From positions 94,404 to 158,403 of the forward strand of contig CAJFSY010000005.1 of NCBI GenBank assembly GCA_904419785.1: a stretch of 64,000 nt of DNA, read 5' to 3'. Of this stretch, positions 49,854 through 60,029 are shown one piece after another. Each line of letters begins with the position of its first letter. The first letter of the stretch is position 1. The position numbers were made by a program, and so were the translations under genes. The notes beneath the pieces were generated by a model. It was not told the DNA's origin. It ran no database searches and was given only the letters and a program-made list of their open reading frames with translations. This DNA comes from an uncultured Neglectibacter sp. (GTDB lineage Bacteria > Bacillota > Clostridia > Oscillospirales > Acutalibacteraceae).

Positions 49854-50681
49854 TCACACACCTACGTTTCCAGAGCTGACCCCTTGTTCGGCCGCCGCTA
49901 AAGGCAGCCACTCCATGGCTTTCAAGATATACTCATCCCAGAAGTACCAGTCGTGAACGCCGGGGCCTTCCTCATAAGTCACATCAAAGCCAAGGTTGTT
50001 CAAGTGATCCCGGAACTCCCGGTTTACGCCGATCAATCCATCTTCGGTGCCGCAGGCCATGTAAAATTTTGGTTTCTCCGCCAGAGGAGCCACTTTTTCC
50101 GCTAAAGCGTCATAGTCTTTGTCGCTGCCCCGCACTTTGGAAAGATCACCGAACACAGTTTCATAATAGCCACGGTTGGTCATCAAGTTGTTTGTGTATT
50201 CTTTATGTTCCATAGCCGAATCCAAGATCAGAGCGGAAGAAAGAGCGCATACCGCCCCAAAGGTTTCCGGGTTCTGCAAGCCATTGACGATCGCTCCGTA
50301 ACCGCCCATGGAAAGGCCGCCGATAAAGGTATCCTCCCGTTTGTGGGAAAGGGGGAAAGTGCGCCGGGTGAAATCTACCAGTTCCTTGCCGATGTAAGTT
50401 CCATAATAAGCGCTGGCCTTGGGCATATCCACATAGAAGCTGTTTTCGCCGGAAGGCATTACCACTGCCAGATTGCGGTCCTGAGCCCAGCTTTGTACCC
50501 GTGTGCCGCAAACCCAATCGGTGTCGTTTCCAAAAATGCCGTGAAGCAGATAGAGGGTTTTAAACGGACCTTGGGGAGCGGAACCATCGGGGCCTAAGGT
50601 TTTGTCGGTAGGGAGCACCACTTGGATGGGAACGGTACGCATCAGCGATTTAGAGAAAAAATTACATTGGATTAAAGCCAT
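49854..50681 (-). CDS. Alpha/beta-hydrolase esterase (EstA/tributyrin esterase-like)
   Basis: 275 residues of the esterase-D-like family. LLHGIFGN oxyanion region, nucleophile Ser in GGLSMGGYGA, Asp in GTEDGL, His in GPGVHDWYFWD complete the triad. No signal peptide, so cytoplasmic. Substrate unknown; members cleave short-chain esters or S-formylglutathione. Monocistronic, with its own promoter and terminator. Confidence 0.9.
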   Translation of the reverse strand: MALIQCNFFSKSLMRTVPIQVVLPTDKTLGPDGSAPQGPFKTLYLLHGIFGNDTDWVCGTRVQSWAQDRNLAVVMPSGENSFYVDMPKASAYYGTYIGKELVDFTRRTFPLSHKREDTFIGGLSMGGYGAIVNGLQNPETFGAVCALSSALILDSAMEHKEYTNNLMTNRGYYETVFGDLSKVRGSDKDYDALAEKVAPLAEKPKFYMACGTEDGLIGVNREFRDHLNNLGFDVTYEEGPGVHDWYFWDEYILKAMEWLPLAAAEQGVSSGNVGV

Positions 50682-50715
50682 AGCTTCACACGTCCTTTAA
50701 AGAATATTTTTATCT

Positions 50716-50744
50716 ATTATACCGGAACATGGCATCTTGCGCAA
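50716..50744 (-). promoter_or_regulatory. Promoter of the esterase gene
   Basis: Minus strand TTGCGC at 50744-50739, 17-base spacer, TATAAT at 50721-50716. Confidence 0.75.
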
Positions 50745-50775
50745 GAAATGATTTTGCAACTTTTCTTGAGGGATA

Positions 50776-50805
50776 TTGCAAAAGATAGTGCGCTTGTGGT
50801 ATCCT
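50776..50805 (+). promoter_or_regulatory. Promoter of the PuuD-like gene
   Basis: TTGCAA at 50776-50781, 18-base spacer, TATCCT at 50800-50805. Confidence 0.5.
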
Positions 50806-50847
50806 TAACAGGTGATTTTTAGCGATATGCCCGAGAGGAGTCTGTTT

Positions 50848-51552
50848 ATGAAACCTATGATCGCGATTGTCTCATTATATGACGAGACAAAAGAAAGCTA
50901 TTGGATGTTGCCGGGATATGCCCAGGGTTTGGAGGAAGCCGGCGCTTCCCCGGTGATTTTACCTTTGACCCAGGACGCGGAATCTCTTCGCCGTTTCGCG
51001 GATACTTTTGACGGTTTCGTGTTTCCCGGCGGCCATGACGTGGACCCAGCCCTTTATGGACAAACCCCTTCTGAAAAGTGCGGGGTCATCTGTCCAGAGC
51101 GGGACGGCATGGAACGGGAGTTCTTTCCGTTGGCGCTGGCTACCGGCAAGCCTATGCTGGGCATCTGCCGGGGAATCCAGCTGTTCAACGTGATGCTTGG
51201 CGGCGATTTATACCAAGATATCCTCACAGAATGCCCCAGCGATGTAGAGCATCACGAAACGCCGCCTTACGATAAAGTGGCCCATTCGGTCACGATCGAG
51301 CCAGGCACGCCTTTGTTTGAAGCGGTAGGCGTTAGGGAAATGGGCGTGAACAGTTACCACCATCAAGGAATCAAGAATCTGGGAAAAGGCTTGGCGGTTG
51401 CCGCCAAAGCGCCGGACGGGATGGTGGAAGCCGTGTATCTGCCCGAGCATAAATTCGCTTTGGCAGTGCAGTGGCATCCCGAGTTTTCCCGGTTGAGCGA
51501 TGAAAACAGCCGGAAAATTTTCCAAGCCTTTGTCGATGCATGCAGCAGATAA
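50848..51552 (+). CDS. Gamma-glutamyl-gamma-aminobutyrate hydrolase-like glutamine amidotransferase
   Basis: 234 residues, class I amidotransferase fold (PuuD family). FPGGHDVDPALYG, nucleophile Cys in LGICRGIQLFN, and VQWHPEF with the catalytic His and Glu are intact. It cleaves gamma-glutamyl amides. Other putrescine-pathway genes are absent nearby, so the substrate may differ. ATG at 50848 after GAGGAG. Confidence 0.9.
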   Translation: MKPMIAIVSLYDETKESYWMLPGYAQGLEEAGASPVILPLTQDAESLRRFADTFDGFVFPGGHDVDPALYGQTPSEKCGVICPERDGMEREFFPLALATGKPMLGICRGIQLFNVMLGGDLYQDILTECPSDVEHHETPPYDKVAHSVTIEPGTPLFEAVGVREMGVNSYHHQGIKNLGKGLAVAAKAPDGMVEAVYLPEHKFALAVQWHPEFSRLSDENSRKIFQAFVDACSR

Positions 51553-51601
51553 ATATGGAGCTGGCGCGGCGCGCTGGCACATTTGCCCTCTAACGGGAAG
51601 A

Positions 51602-51634
51602 AAGTGGAAAAAAATTGGGCGATTCCACTTTTTT
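51602..51634 (+). terminator. Terminator after the PuuD-like gene
   Basis: AAGTGGAA/TTCCACTT hairpin with T run. Confidence 0.75.
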
Positions 51635-51655
51635 GCAAGGGATGGGGGTTGGTTC

Positions 51656-51683
51656 TTGCAAAATTCCCCGTTTGTGCTATAAT
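51656..51683 (+). promoter_or_regulatory. Promoter of ilvE
   Basis: TTGCAA at 51656-51661, 16-base spacer, TATAAT at 51678-51683. A CCAAAGCC/GGCTTTGG hairpin (51709-51730) lies in the short leader ahead of the ribosome binding site. Confidence 0.7.
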
Positions 51684-51750
51684 TCTAAAAAAGAGACCGC
51701 CCAGAAGGCCAAAGCCACGCGGCGGCTTTGGAAAGGAAAGGTGTTTTGTT

Positions 51751-52821
51751 ATGCAGGAAATCAAGATCGAACTTACGAAAACTCCCAAGGAGAAGCCGGC
51801 GGACCAGTCTAAGCTGGGCTTTGGCAAGATATTTACCGATCATATGTATATTATGCCATACAACCGTGAAAAGGGCTGGCATGACCCGAAGGTCGTTCCT
51901 TATCAGCCCATCTCGCTGGAGCCTTCCGCAATGGTGTTCCATTATGGTCAGGAGATGTTTGAGGGCCTGAAAGCGTATAAGACTGAGGACGGCCGTGTGC
52001 TGTTGTTCCGTCCCAACAAGAATATTGAGCGGGCCAACAACTCCAACCGCCGCTTGTGCATCCCTGAGATCCCCGAGGATGACTTTTTGAACGCTCTGAA
52101 AACCCTGGTGAGTGTGGAAAAGGATTGGATTCCCACCCAGCCCGGAACGTCCCTGTATATCCGTCCTTTTGTCATTGCTACCGACCCCTTCCTGGGCGTG
52201 CGGCCTTCTGATACATATCTGTTCATCATTATCCTGTCTCCCTCCGGTGCTTATTATGAAAGCGGCCTGGACCCTGTGAAAATCTGGATTGAGGACGATT
52301 ATGTCCGGGCAGTGCGGGGCGGCATCGGCGAGGCTAAGACCGGCGGCAACTATGTGGCAAGTCTGGCGGCCCAGGTGAAGGCCCACGACGAAGGGTATTC
52401 CCAGGTGCTGTGGCTGGACGGCGTAGAGCGCAAGTACATTGAGGAAGTGGGCGCTATGAACATCTTCTTCAAGATCAATGGCAAAGTGGTCACCCCCAAG
52501 CTCAACGGCAGCATCCTGCCCGGCGTGACCCGCGCCTCCTGCATCGACCTTTGCAAGCATTGGGGCATGGAAGTGGAAGAGCGCCGCATCTCTGTGGATG
52601 AACTGGTGGAAGCTGCCAAGAGCGGCGCGCTGGAAGAATGCTGGGGCAGCGGTACCGCAGCGGTGATCTCCCCTGTGGGCGCTCTGCGTTTTGAGGATAA
52701 CGTCATGGAGATTTCTGGCGGTGGCATCGGCCCTGTGAGCCAGAAACTGTATGACACAGTTACCGGCATCCAAACCGGCAAAATAGCAGATCCCTTTGGC
52801 TGGGCTGTAGAAGTGAAGTAA
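51751..52821 (+). CDS. ilvE: Branched-chain amino acid aminotransferase
   Basis: 356 residues, PLP fold-type IV. The PLP lysine is in GEAKTGGNYVAS; VFHYGQEMFEGLKAY and YIEEVGAMNIFF are family motifs. It makes leucine, isoleucine and valine from their oxoacids, linking to leuA at the start of the window and possibly to the ferredoxin oxidoreductase if that uses branched oxoacids. ATG at 51751 after GGAAAGG. Confidence 0.95.
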   Translation: MQEIKIELTKTPKEKPADQSKLGFGKIFTDHMYIMPYNREKGWHDPKVVPYQPISLEPSAMVFHYGQEMFEGLKAYKTEDGRVLLFRPNKNIERANNSNRRLCIPEIPEDDFLNALKTLVSVEKDWIPTQPGTSLYIRPFVIATDPFLGVRPSDTYLFIIILSPSGAYYESGLDPVKIWIEDDYVRAVRGGIGEAKTGGNYVASLAAQVKAHDEGYSQVLWLDGVERKYIEEVGAMNIFFKINGKVVTPKLNGSILPGVTRASCIDLCKHWGMEVEERRISVDELVEAAKSGALEECWGSGTAAVISPVGALRFEDNVMEISGGGIGPVSQKLYDTVTGIQTGKIADPFGWAVEVK

Positions 52822-52837
52822 AAAGGCGGGGCAAGCC

Positions 52838-52866
52838 TTGTCTTTTCCAGATAGTTTCGGTATACT
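52838..52866 (+). promoter_or_regulatory. Promoter of the AAC(6')-like gene
   Basis: TTGTCT at 52838-52843, 17-base spacer, TATACT at 52861-52866. The -10 box runs into the hairpin at 52865-52896. Confidence 0.6.
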
Positions 52867-52896
52867 GTGGAGAAAGCGGCGGCGCTTTCTCCACAG
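52865..52896 (+). terminator. Perfect 14-bp hairpin, ilvE terminator or 5' stem-loop
   Basis: CTGTGGAGAAAGCG/CGCTTTCTCCACAG with a four-base loop, then TTGTTTT. It could terminate ilvE, but it begins at the -10 box of the next promoter, so it may instead form a 5' stem-loop on that transcript. Confidence 0.65.
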
Positions 52897-52949
52897 TTGT
52901 TTTATGGAGGTTACCGCAGGCGGCTTTTGTGGTGAAGGAGGAGTTTTCA

Positions 52950-53486
52950 TTGAACATTCGGGAATTTCCCAGACAGGATCAGGGCTTTTTCCGCCAAGGC
53001 GCGGCGCTTCTGCGGGAATGTTTTCCCCAGGCATATAGCGGGGAGCTGGCGGAGGAGCAGATGGAGCTGTGCCTGGAAGAAGAGAGGATCGCTTTGATGG
53101 CAGAGGAAAATGGGGAGCTTCTGGGGTTTGTGGGCGCCATGCCCCAATATGGAGTCACTGCTTGGGAACTTCATCCGCTGGGCGTAAAAGCATCCCGAAG
53201 GGGAGAGGGGATTGGAAAAGCCTTGGTAGCCCGGTTGGAACAGGAATGTGCCGCCAGGGGATGTATCACGCTGTACCTGGGCACTGACGACGAGTTCGGC
53301 CAGACCACGCTTAGCGGTACGGATTTGTTTGAGGATACTTTCCGCAAGATTGAGACCATCCAAAACCTGAACGGTCATCCCTATGAGTTCTATCAGAAAC
53401 AGGGGTTCCAGATCGTAGGCGTTCTGCCGGACGCCAATGGTCCGGGAAAGCCGGATATCTGGATGGCGAAACACATTTCAAAATAA
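52950..53486 (+). CDS. GNAT acetyltransferase, AAC(6')-like
   Basis: 178 residues. The acetyl-CoA site is RRGEGIGKALV. The C-terminal half, with LYLGTDDEFGQTTLSG and HPYEFYQKQGFQIVGV, resembles aminoglycoside 6'-N-acetyltransferases of Gram-positive bacteria. Whether it modifies aminoglycosides needs testing. TTG at 52950 is seven bases after GGAGGAG; a GTG further upstream overlaps that site. Confidence 0.75.
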   Translation: MNIREFPRQDQGFFRQGAALLRECFPQAYSGELAEEQMELCLEEERIALMAEENGELLGFVGAMPQYGVTAWELHPLGVKASRRGEGIGKALVARLEQECAARGCITLYLGTDDEFGQTTLSGTDLFEDTFRKIETIQNLNGHPYEFYQKQGFQIVGVLPDANGPGKPDIWMAKHISK

Positions 53487-53493
53487 GAACGCG

Positions 53494-53536
53494 AAAGCGC
53501 CGGGCCGGTGGGTTCTCCATCAGCCCGGCGCTTTTT
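53494..53536. terminator. Bidirectional terminator between AAC(6')-like gene and recQ
   Basis: AAAGCGCCGGGC/GCCCGGCGCTTT hairpin, 17-base loop, T5 on the + strand. Confidence 0.85.
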
Positions 53537-55368
53537 CAAGAACCGGTTTGCTCCTCTTTCCAGTGGGAGATCGCGTCTAAAAAGGCTTTTCCGTATTTTT
53601 GCAGCTTTGCTTGGCCGACTCCGGGAATTTCTAAAAATTCCGCCGGTGTGGTGGGTTGATAAGCAGCCATGGCTTCCAAAGTGGCGTTTGAGAAAATGAT
53701 GTACATAGGGATGTTTTGAGATCGTGAAAGGGTAGTGCGCAATTCCCGCAGCCGTTTGAGAAGTGCCGGGTCGCTTTTGGGAACATCCCGTGGAAAGCGC
53801 CTCACAGGTTCAGGGGCTTCCTCAGAGCGCAGCCGCATATAAACGGATTCCTGCCCCCGGAGCAAGTCCTCTGCCCGGGGCCCCAGGGCGAGTGTGGGGA
53901 ATTCCCCGCCCGATTGGGTCAGGAAACCTTGAAGCAGCAGGGCGTTTACCATTTCCCGCAAGGCGTCCTCTTTATAATGGGCCAGTTTTCCGTGAATGGG
54001 GAGCTTGTCAAAGCCCATCCGAAGGACTTTCTCGCTTTTGCTTCCCCGCAGCACGTCCAAAACCATTTTCATGCCAAATCGCTGTCGTAGATACCGCACG
54101 CAAGAGAGGATATCCCGCCCCTCAGAAGTGATGTCCACTTGCTGAAAATGCCCGGTGCAATTGTAACAGTTGCCGCATTGGGTGGGGGCGTGCTCCCCGA
54201 AATAGTGCAGGATGTATTCACGCAAACAGGCGGTGGTGTGGCAATAGTTGGTCATAGCTTGCAGCCGGCGCTCGTTGAGTTGGGTGAGTTGTTCCAGGGC
54301 TTTTTCATCCAGGTCCTGGTTTTCTTCGCTGCGGCTGAAAAGAAACCGGTTCAGCCCTACATCCTGGCCGTTGTAAAGAAGGAAACACTCAGCGGGCTGT
54401 CCGTCGCGGCCGGCCCGGCCGGCTTCTTGGTAATAGCTCTCTAAATCTTTGGGCATATTATAGTGGATCACAAAACCCACGTTGGATTTGTCGATGCCCA
54501 TGCCGAAAGCGTTGGTTGCCACCATCACCGACGCCCGGTCATAGAGAAAATCTTCCTGGTTTTTCTGCCGCTCTTGATCGGTGAGCCCCGCATGATACCG
54601 GGTGGCGGCGTAACCGTGTTCTTGCAGGGCTGCGCACACATCCTCCACCGCTTTGCGGGTAGCGCAGTAGATGATCCCGCTTTTCTCACGGTGTTCTGCC
54701 AAAAGCCCCAATGTCTCTTGAAGCCGGTCCTTTGGACGGCGCACTTCAAGATAGAGATTGGGCCTGTCGAAGCTGGTCACTGTGATCCAAGGGTCTCGAA
54801 GGGCCAGCAAGGATAAGATATCGTTCCGCACACGGGGCGTGGCGGTAGCGGTAAAAGCAGAAACTACCGGACGCTGGGGCAGTGTCTCCACAAATTCCGG
54901 AATGGACAGATAGCTTGGGCGGAAGTCCTGGCCCCACTGGGAAACGCAGTGGGCTTCGTCCACAGTGACCATGGATATGACGGCGTTTTGGGCGAAGTTT
55001 TGGAATTCCGGAGTCAAAAGTCGTTCCGGCGCCACATAGATAATCTTGTAAACACCAGCCCGGGCATTGCGCAGGGCAGCTTGGTACTGGTTCCAGCTAA
55101 GGGAGCTGTTGAGATAGGCCCCGCGGACGCCGTTTTGCACTAAAGCGGCTACCTGGTCTTTCATCAAGGAGATCAAGGGGGACACCACAAGCGTGATCCC
55201 TTCCATCAACAGGGCGGGAACTTGATAACACAGGGATTTCCCTGCGCCAGTGGGCATGATACCTACCGCGTCACGATGGTCGAGCAGGGCGTCGATCAAT
55301 TCTTCTTGTCCCGGCCGGAAAGCGGGATATCCGAAATACTGTTCCAATACTTGGAGTTTTGTGGGCAC
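53536..55368 (-). CDS. recQ: ATP-dependent DNA helicase RecQ
   Basis: 610 residues. Helicase motif I is MPTGAGKSLCYQ, motif II DEAHC, then the aromatic-rich loop VSQWGQDFRPSYL, motif VI QEAGRAGRDG. An RQC zinc site (CQ...CGNCYNC) and a C-terminal HRDC domain follow. It unwinds DNA in recombination and repair. GTG start at 55368 after GAGGA. Confidence 0.96.
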   Translation of the reverse strand: MPTKLQVLEQYFGYPAFRPGQEELIDALLDHRDAVGIMPTGAGKSLCYQVPALLMEGITLVVSPLISLMKDQVAALVQNGVRGAYLNSSLSWNQYQAALRNARAGVYKIIYVAPERLLTPEFQNFAQNAVISMVTVDEAHCVSQWGQDFRPSYLSIPEFVETLPQRPVVSAFTATATPRVRNDILSLLALRDPWITVTSFDRPNLYLEVRRPKDRLQETLGLLAEHREKSGIIYCATRKAVEDVCAALQEHGYAATRYHAGLTDQERQKNQEDFLYDRASVMVATNAFGMGIDKSNVGFVIHYNMPKDLESYYQEAGRAGRDGQPAECFLLYNGQDVGLNRFLFSRSEENQDLDEKALEQLTQLNERRLQAMTNYCHTTACLREYILHYFGEHAPTQCGNCYNCTGHFQQVDITSEGRDILSCVRYLRQRFGMKMVLDVLRGSKSEKVLRMGFDKLPIHGKLAHYKEDALREMVNALLLQGFLTQSGGEFPTLALGPRAEDLLRGQESVYMRLRSEEAPEPVRRFPRDVPKSDPALLKRLRELRTTLSRSQNIPMYIIFSNATLEAMAAYQPTTPAEFLEIPGVGQAKLQKYGKAFLDAISHWKEEQTGS

Positions 55369-55416
55369 AGCGATCCTCTTTTCTCACATAATAGATCCCG
55401 GCGGCGTTTTGCCGGG

Positions 55417-55848
55417 TCAGTCAACGGTAAATTCCGCAGCAAGGTCTTTTCCTTCTACAGACTTTACGATGCGATAGCTCCCTTTGGGCAGCTTCACGCC
55501 CCAGTCTATGGGAAGCTCGGCGGTCTCTTGCGGCTCCAGAATGATCCCCAAGGCATCGAATTCCATATCACGGTCGAAAGAGTACCAGACTCCATCCCGC
55601 TGTTGTTCCAGGGCAAAGGCGTGGCTGTAGCCCATCTGCTTCTGGGTGTGGTTTTCCAGTAGCAGCACAGCGCGGGTTTCCTCCAAACTTCCCTCTTTCA
55701 GTGAGAGGGTGACATCCTCTGATTCGCACACATCCGTATAGGGGGATTCCTTGGAAAACGTGGCAGATGATTTAGATGCATCCGTGTCGCAGGCGGCAAA
55801 AAGGAACGCGCAAACACAGAGGGCCAAAAGCACACACAGTTTTTTCAT
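55417..55848 (-). CDS. Lipoprotein with Ig-like fold
   Basis: 143 residues. A lipoprotein signal peptide ends in LFAAC, so Cys20 is lipidated and the protein is on the outer face of the membrane. The rest is a beta-rich domain like bacterial Ig-like modules (LSLKEGSLEETRAVLLLEN). Function unknown. It may share a transcript with recQ, 48 bases downstream. Confidence 0.8.
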   Translation of the reverse strand: MKKLCVLLALCVCAFLFAACDTDASKSSATFSKESPYTDVCESEDVTLSLKEGSLEETRAVLLLENHTQKQMGYSHAFALEQQRDGVWYSFDRDMEFDALGIILEPQETAELPIDWGVKLPKGSYRIVKSVEGKDLAAEFTVD

Positions 55849-55880
55849 GATGATATCCTCCCATTAATTTTTTGTTGCCT

Positions 55881-55894
55881 AAAGAATATTCTTT
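55881..55894. repeat. 14-bp perfect palindrome upstream of the lipoprotein gene
   Basis: AAAGAATATTCTTT, lying just downstream of a minus-strand TATACT (-10) box. Possible regulator site. Confidence 0.4.
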
Positions 55895-56023
55895 GGAATT
55901 CTAGTATATCAGAAAATGGGGTGTTGGGAAAGCTGGTGAGGGTATAGGGGAAGAAATAAATACTAATTTTATAAATTGTTTAACTAAAATTCGTATTTTT
56001 TAGAAAAGTTCTCCAAATTTTTC

Positions 56024-56053
56024 TTGCGGATTTCCTGGTAGTAGTGCTATACT
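56024..56053 (+). promoter_or_regulatory. Promoter of malQ-glgP
   Basis: TTGCGG at 56024-56029, 18-base spacer, TATACT at 56048-56053. Confidence 0.65.
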
Positions 56054-56115
56054 GTGTAAAGAATAGAAATTCCGGGGCGGGAGAGTCCGCCTGTTTTACA
56101 GAAAGGAGAGTTGGT

Positions 56116-57642
56116 ATGGCGCGTAAAAGCTGGATGACACGGGCGGCGGGTGTGCTTTTGCCTGTGAGCAGCCTGCCTTCAAAATATGGAATAGGTTCTT
56201 TCGGCCAGGCCGCCCGGGAGTGGGTGGATTTTCTGGCAAAGGCCAAGCAGCGGTATTGGCAGGTGTTGCCGCTGGGCCCCACGAGCTTTGGGGATAGCCC
56301 TTATCAAAGCTATTCCGCTTTTGCCGGAAACCCTTTATTGATCGACCTGCAAGAGCTTTGCCAGGAAGGGCTTTTGAAAAAAGGACGGTGCAAGCGCATC
56401 GATTGGGGGCAGGACGCTTCTTATGTGGACTACGACCAGGTGCGGGAAGGGAAAGAGCGCATGCTCCACCGGGCCTTCAAGAATTTTGAAGATACAAAAG
56501 CGCTGGAACGCTTTCGTAAGCGGAACAAAGGGTGGATCGAGGACTATGCTCTTTATATGGCGCTGAAAGGCCGCATGGAAGGGCGTCCCTGGACGGAATG
56601 GGAAGAGGGATTGCGTCTGCGGGACCCTGATACTTTGAAGGTGTGGAAAGTCCGCTGCCAGGAAGATGTGGACTATCATGTGTTTGCCCAGTATGTGTTT
56701 TTCCGGCAGTGGGAAGCCTTGAAGAAATACGCGGGCAGCAAAGGCGTGAAGATCATCGGCGACGCGCCCATATATGTGGCCATGGACAGCGCCGATGTGT
56801 GGGCCCATCCGGAATTGTTCCAGTTGGATGAGAACAATGTCCCGACAGAAGTGGCAGGCTGCCCGCCGGACGCTTTTTCGGAGGACGGCCAGCTTTGGGG
56901 GAATCCCCTTTACCGCTGGGATGTGATGGCGAAGGACGGTTACGCTTGGTGGATCGAACGCATCAAGGCGAACCTGTCCATGTATGATGTGCTCCGCATC
57001 GACCATTTCCGCGGTCTGGAAAGCTATTACGCCATCCCCTATGGTGAGAAAACCGCGCGGAATGGCCGTTGGCGCAAGGGCCCCGGCATGGATTTTGTCC
57101 GGGCGATCAACCAGGCAGTAGAGGGCGCGCCCATTATCGCCGAGGATTTGGGATTGCTTACCCCAGCGGTGCATAAGCTTTTAAAAGGCAGCGGTTATCC
57201 AGGTATGAAAGTACTGCAATTCGCCTTTAACGCCGGGGAGGAAAGCGAGTACCTGCCCCACAACCTGCCAACTCATTGCGTTGTGTATACCGGTACCCAC
57301 GATAACGATACCACTCGGGGGTGGATCGATTCCGCGTCCCCGGAGGATCTCCGCCTGGCTATGGATTATCTCGGTTTTGAGGACATTGAAGATGGGACAT
57401 GGGCGTTTATCCGGGCGGCTTTGGGGAGCGTGGCGGATTTGGCGGTTATTCCCTTCCAGGACTATCTGGACCTGGGCAGCGAAGCCCGTATCAATACGCC
57501 TTCTACAGTGGGAGGGCTGAATTGGCGGTGGCGGTGTCCTAAAGACTGCGCTACCAAAAAGCTGGCGAAGAAAATGGCGCGGCTGGCGACGATCTATGGC
57601 CGGGCGAGAGAGACAGGAGGAAACAACCATGCGGATGCGTGA
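56116..57642 (+). CDS. malQ: 4-alpha-glucanotransferase (amylomaltase)
   Basis: 508 residues, GH77. [17 protein letters not shown] at the start; nucleophile Asp in LRIDHFRG, acid/base Glu in IIAEDLG, and THDNDT near the end. It moves maltosyl units between glucans, giving longer chains for phosphorolysis. ATG at 56116 after AAAGGAG. Overlaps glgP by 14 bases, so both are made together for glycogen or maltodextrin breakdown. Confidence 0.95.
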   Translation: MARKSWMTRAAGVLLPVSSLPSKYGIGSFGQAAREWVDFLAKAKQRYWQVLPLGPTSFGDSPYQSYSAFAGNPLLIDLQELCQEGLLKKGRCKRIDWGQDASYVDYDQVREGKERMLHRAFKNFEDTKALERFRKRNKGWIEDYALYMALKGRMEGRPWTEWEEGLRLRDPDTLKVWKVRCQEDVDYHVFAQYVFFRQWEALKKYAGSKGVKIIGDAPIYVAMDSADVWAHPELFQLDENNVPTEVAGCPPDAFSEDGQLWGNPLYRWDVMAKDGYAWWIERIKANLSMYDVLRIDHFRGLESYYAIPYGEKTARNGRWRKGPGMDFVRAINQAVEGAPIIAEDLGLLTPAVHKLLKGSGYPGMKVLQFAFNAGEESEYLPHNLPTHCVVYTGTHDNDTTRGWIDSASPEDLRLAMDYLGFEDIEDGTWAFIRAALGSVADLAVIPFQDYLDLGSEARINTPSTVGGLNWRWRCPKDCATKKLAKKMARLATIYGRARETGGNNHADA

Positions 57643-59896
57643 CGAACTAGAACAAAAGGTGGGCCTGCGGTTTTCTAAGGGACTGATGGCTGCTGACGAC
57701 AAGGAAATTTATCTGGCGCTTTTAGAGCTGACCCAGGAAAAGCTGGAAGCGGCGGCAAAGATACAGGGGGAGAGAAAGCTTTATTATATCTCTGCGGAAT
57801 TTCTGGTGGGAAAGCTGCTCTCTAACAACTTGATCAATTTGGGGATTTACGACCAGGTGAAGGAAGCCTTGGCGGAAGCGGGAAAAGACCTGGCTAAAGT
57901 GGAAGAACAAGAGACGGAACCTTCCCTGGGAAACGGCGGCTTGGGAAGACTGGCCGCATGCTATCTGGATTCTGCCGCTACTCTGGGCTTGCCCGGGGAC
58001 GGCGTGGGGCTGTTGTATCATTTCGGGCTGTTCCGCCAGTATTTTGAGGACCACAAGCAGCAGGAGCGTCCGGACGTATGGCTTTCGCCTAAGAGCTGGC
58101 TGAAAAAGACAGGTGTTACGTTTAAAGTCCCCTTCCCTCAGGGAGAGGTTACGTCGGTGTTGTATGACCTGTACGTTTCCGGATATGAAAGCGGCGTCAA
58201 CCGGCTGCACCTGTTCGACTTGGAGTCTGTGGACGAGGGCCTTGTGAAACAGGGCATCGATTTTGACAAGACCGATATCGCCCACAACCTGACGCTGTTC
58301 CTCTATCCGGACGACAGCGACCGGGCAGGCCGTCTGCTGCGGGTATACCAGCAGTATTTCATGGTCAGCTCAGCGGCGCAGCTCATTTTGAAAGAGTTGG
58401 AGGAAAAGGGCAGGCACCTTGGTGAGCTCCATAAATACGCGGTGATACAGATCAACGATACCCATCCTTCTATGGTCATTCCGGAACTGGTCCGGCTTCT
58501 CACTGCCAGGGGCGTGTCCATGGACGACGCCATCGCCGCGGTGACAAAGACCTGCGCTTATACCAATCATACCATTTTAGCCGAAGCGCTGGAAAAGTGG
58601 CCTTTGGATTATCTGGAGGAAGCCGTGCCCCAGCTGGTTCCCATTATCCGGGAGCTGGATAAGCGCGTAAAGGAGAAATACACTGACGGGAAACTGGCCA
58701 TCATCGATGAGAACGACCTGGTGCATATGGCCCATATGGATATCCATTATGGGTTCTCGGTCAACGGGGTGGCGTCCCTGCACACAGAAATTTTAGAGAC
58801 TTCCGAGCTGAAAGCTTTCGCTGATATTTACCCGGAGAAGTTCAACAACAAAACAAACGGGATCACTTTCCGGCGGTGGCTGATGCACTGTGACCCGGCC
58901 CTTTCGCAATTTATCACTGAGAAGATCGGACCTGGCTGGAAAAAGGACGCCATGGAGTTGGAGAAGCTTCTGCAGTTCCAGGATGACGAGGGGACTCTGC
59001 GGCGGCTGTTGGAGATCAAACAGCAAAATAAGAAAAACTTGGCAGATTACTTGAAAGCGGAAGCCGGGGTGGAGATCGACGAGAACTCGGTCTATGATAT
59101 CCAGATCAAACGGCTTCACGAGTATAAGCGTCAGCAGATGAACGCTTTGTATATCATTTGGAAATACAAACAGATCAAAGAAGGCAACAAGCCAAAGCGG
59201 CCCATTACGCTGTTGTTTGGGGCGAAAGCGGCTCCGGCCTATATCATCGCGAAGGATATTATTCATGTGATTCTCTGTCTGCAGGATTTGATCGCCAACG
59301 ATCCGGAAGTCAGCCCCTGGCTGAAAGTAGTGATGGTGGAAAATTACAACATCACTTGGGCCCAACGGCTGATCCCCGCCTGTGATATCTCCGAACAGAT
59401 TTCCCTGGCTTCCAAAGAGGCCAGCGGCACCGGCAATATGAAATTCATGCTCAACGGCGCAGTGACCTTGGGCACCATGGACGGTGCCAATGTGGAGATC
59501 CACGATCTGGTAGGGGATGAGAACATTTATATTTTCGGCAAATCCAGCGAAGAAGTGATGGATTTGTATGCCAAAAGCGCCTATCATCCCTGGGAATATT
59601 ACGGCAAAGACCCTGAGATCACAGATTTGGTGGATTTCCTCATCAGCCCGCGGATGATGCGTCTTGGCGACCCGGAAAACCTGGCGCGTCTTTACAAGGA
59701 CATGACCCGGAAAGACTGGTTCATGGCGCTTTTAGATGTGAAAGAATACATCCAGGTAAAAGAGGGGGCCTTGGCGGATTTTGAGGACCAGATGGCTTGG
59801 GCGAGAAAAATGCTCGTGAATATCGCGAAGGCCGGGTATTTCTCTTCAGACCGCTCTGTGGCAGAGTATAACCGGGATATCTGGAAACTGAAATGA
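57629..59896 (+). CDS. glgP: Glycogen/starch phosphorylase
   Basis: 755 residues, GT35. [17 protein letters not shown] and the PLP lysine motif [13 protein letters not shown] are intact. It releases glucose-1-phosphate from alpha-1,4-glucans. It lacks the longer N-terminal regulatory part of animal enzymes. ATG at 57629 follows AGGAGG and lies inside malQ; upstream in-frame starts lack a site. Confidence 0.95.
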   Translation: MRMRDELEQKVGLRFSKGLMAADDKEIYLALLELTQEKLEAAAKIQGERKLYYISAEFLVGKLLSNNLINLGIYDQVKEALAEAGKDLAKVEEQETEPSLGNGGLGRLAACYLDSAATLGLPGDGVGLLYHFGLFRQYFEDHKQQERPDVWLSPKSWLKKTGVTFKVPFPQGEVTSVLYDLYVSGYESGVNRLHLFDLESVDEGLVKQGIDFDKTDIAHNLTLFLYPDDSDRAGRLLRVYQQYFMVSSAAQLILKELEEKGRHLGELHKYAVIQINDTHPSMVIPELVRLLTARGVSMDDAIAAVTKTCAYTNHTILAEALEKWPLDYLEEAVPQLVPIIRELDKRVKEKYTDGKLAIIDENDLVHMAHMDIHYGFSVNGVASLHTEILETSELKAFADIYPEKFNNKTNGITFRRWLMHCDPALSQFITEKIGPGWKKDAMELEKLLQFQDDEGTLRRLLEIKQQNKKNLADYLKAEAGVEIDENSVYDIQIKRLHEYKRQQMNALYIIWKYKQIKEGNKPKRPITLLFGAKAAPAYIIAKDIIHVILCLQDLIANDPEVSPWLKVVMVENYNITWAQRLIPACDISEQISLASKEASGTGNMKFMLNGAVTLGTMDGANVEIHDLVGDENIYIFGKSSEEVMDLYAKSAYHPWEYYGKDPEITDLVDFLISPRMMRLGDPENLARLYKDMTRKDWFMALLDVKEYIQVKEGALADFEDQMAWARKMLVNIAKAGYFSSDRSVAEYNRDIWKLK

Positions 59897-59927
59897 CGCC
59901 GCTGGAAAAGCGTGATAGAAGTTTGCC

Positions 59928-59957
59928 TTGACTTACCACAACGCCATGGGATATAAT
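59928..59957 (+). promoter_or_regulatory. Promoter of the mntP riboswitch transcript
   Basis: TTGACT at 59928-59933, 18-base spacer, TATAAT at 59952-59957. Confidence 0.75.
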
Positions 59958-60029
59958 CAAACAACGGTCTCGCGGGGAGGCTGTATAAAAGCCGCCGCTG
60001 CAGGATCAGGGCCGAGAGCCGGCCTGAAA

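Noticed and set aside
51685-53034. 449-codon minus-strand frame opposite ilvE
   Set aside because: Antisense shadow of ilvE and its flanks, spanning a promoter and a hairpin.
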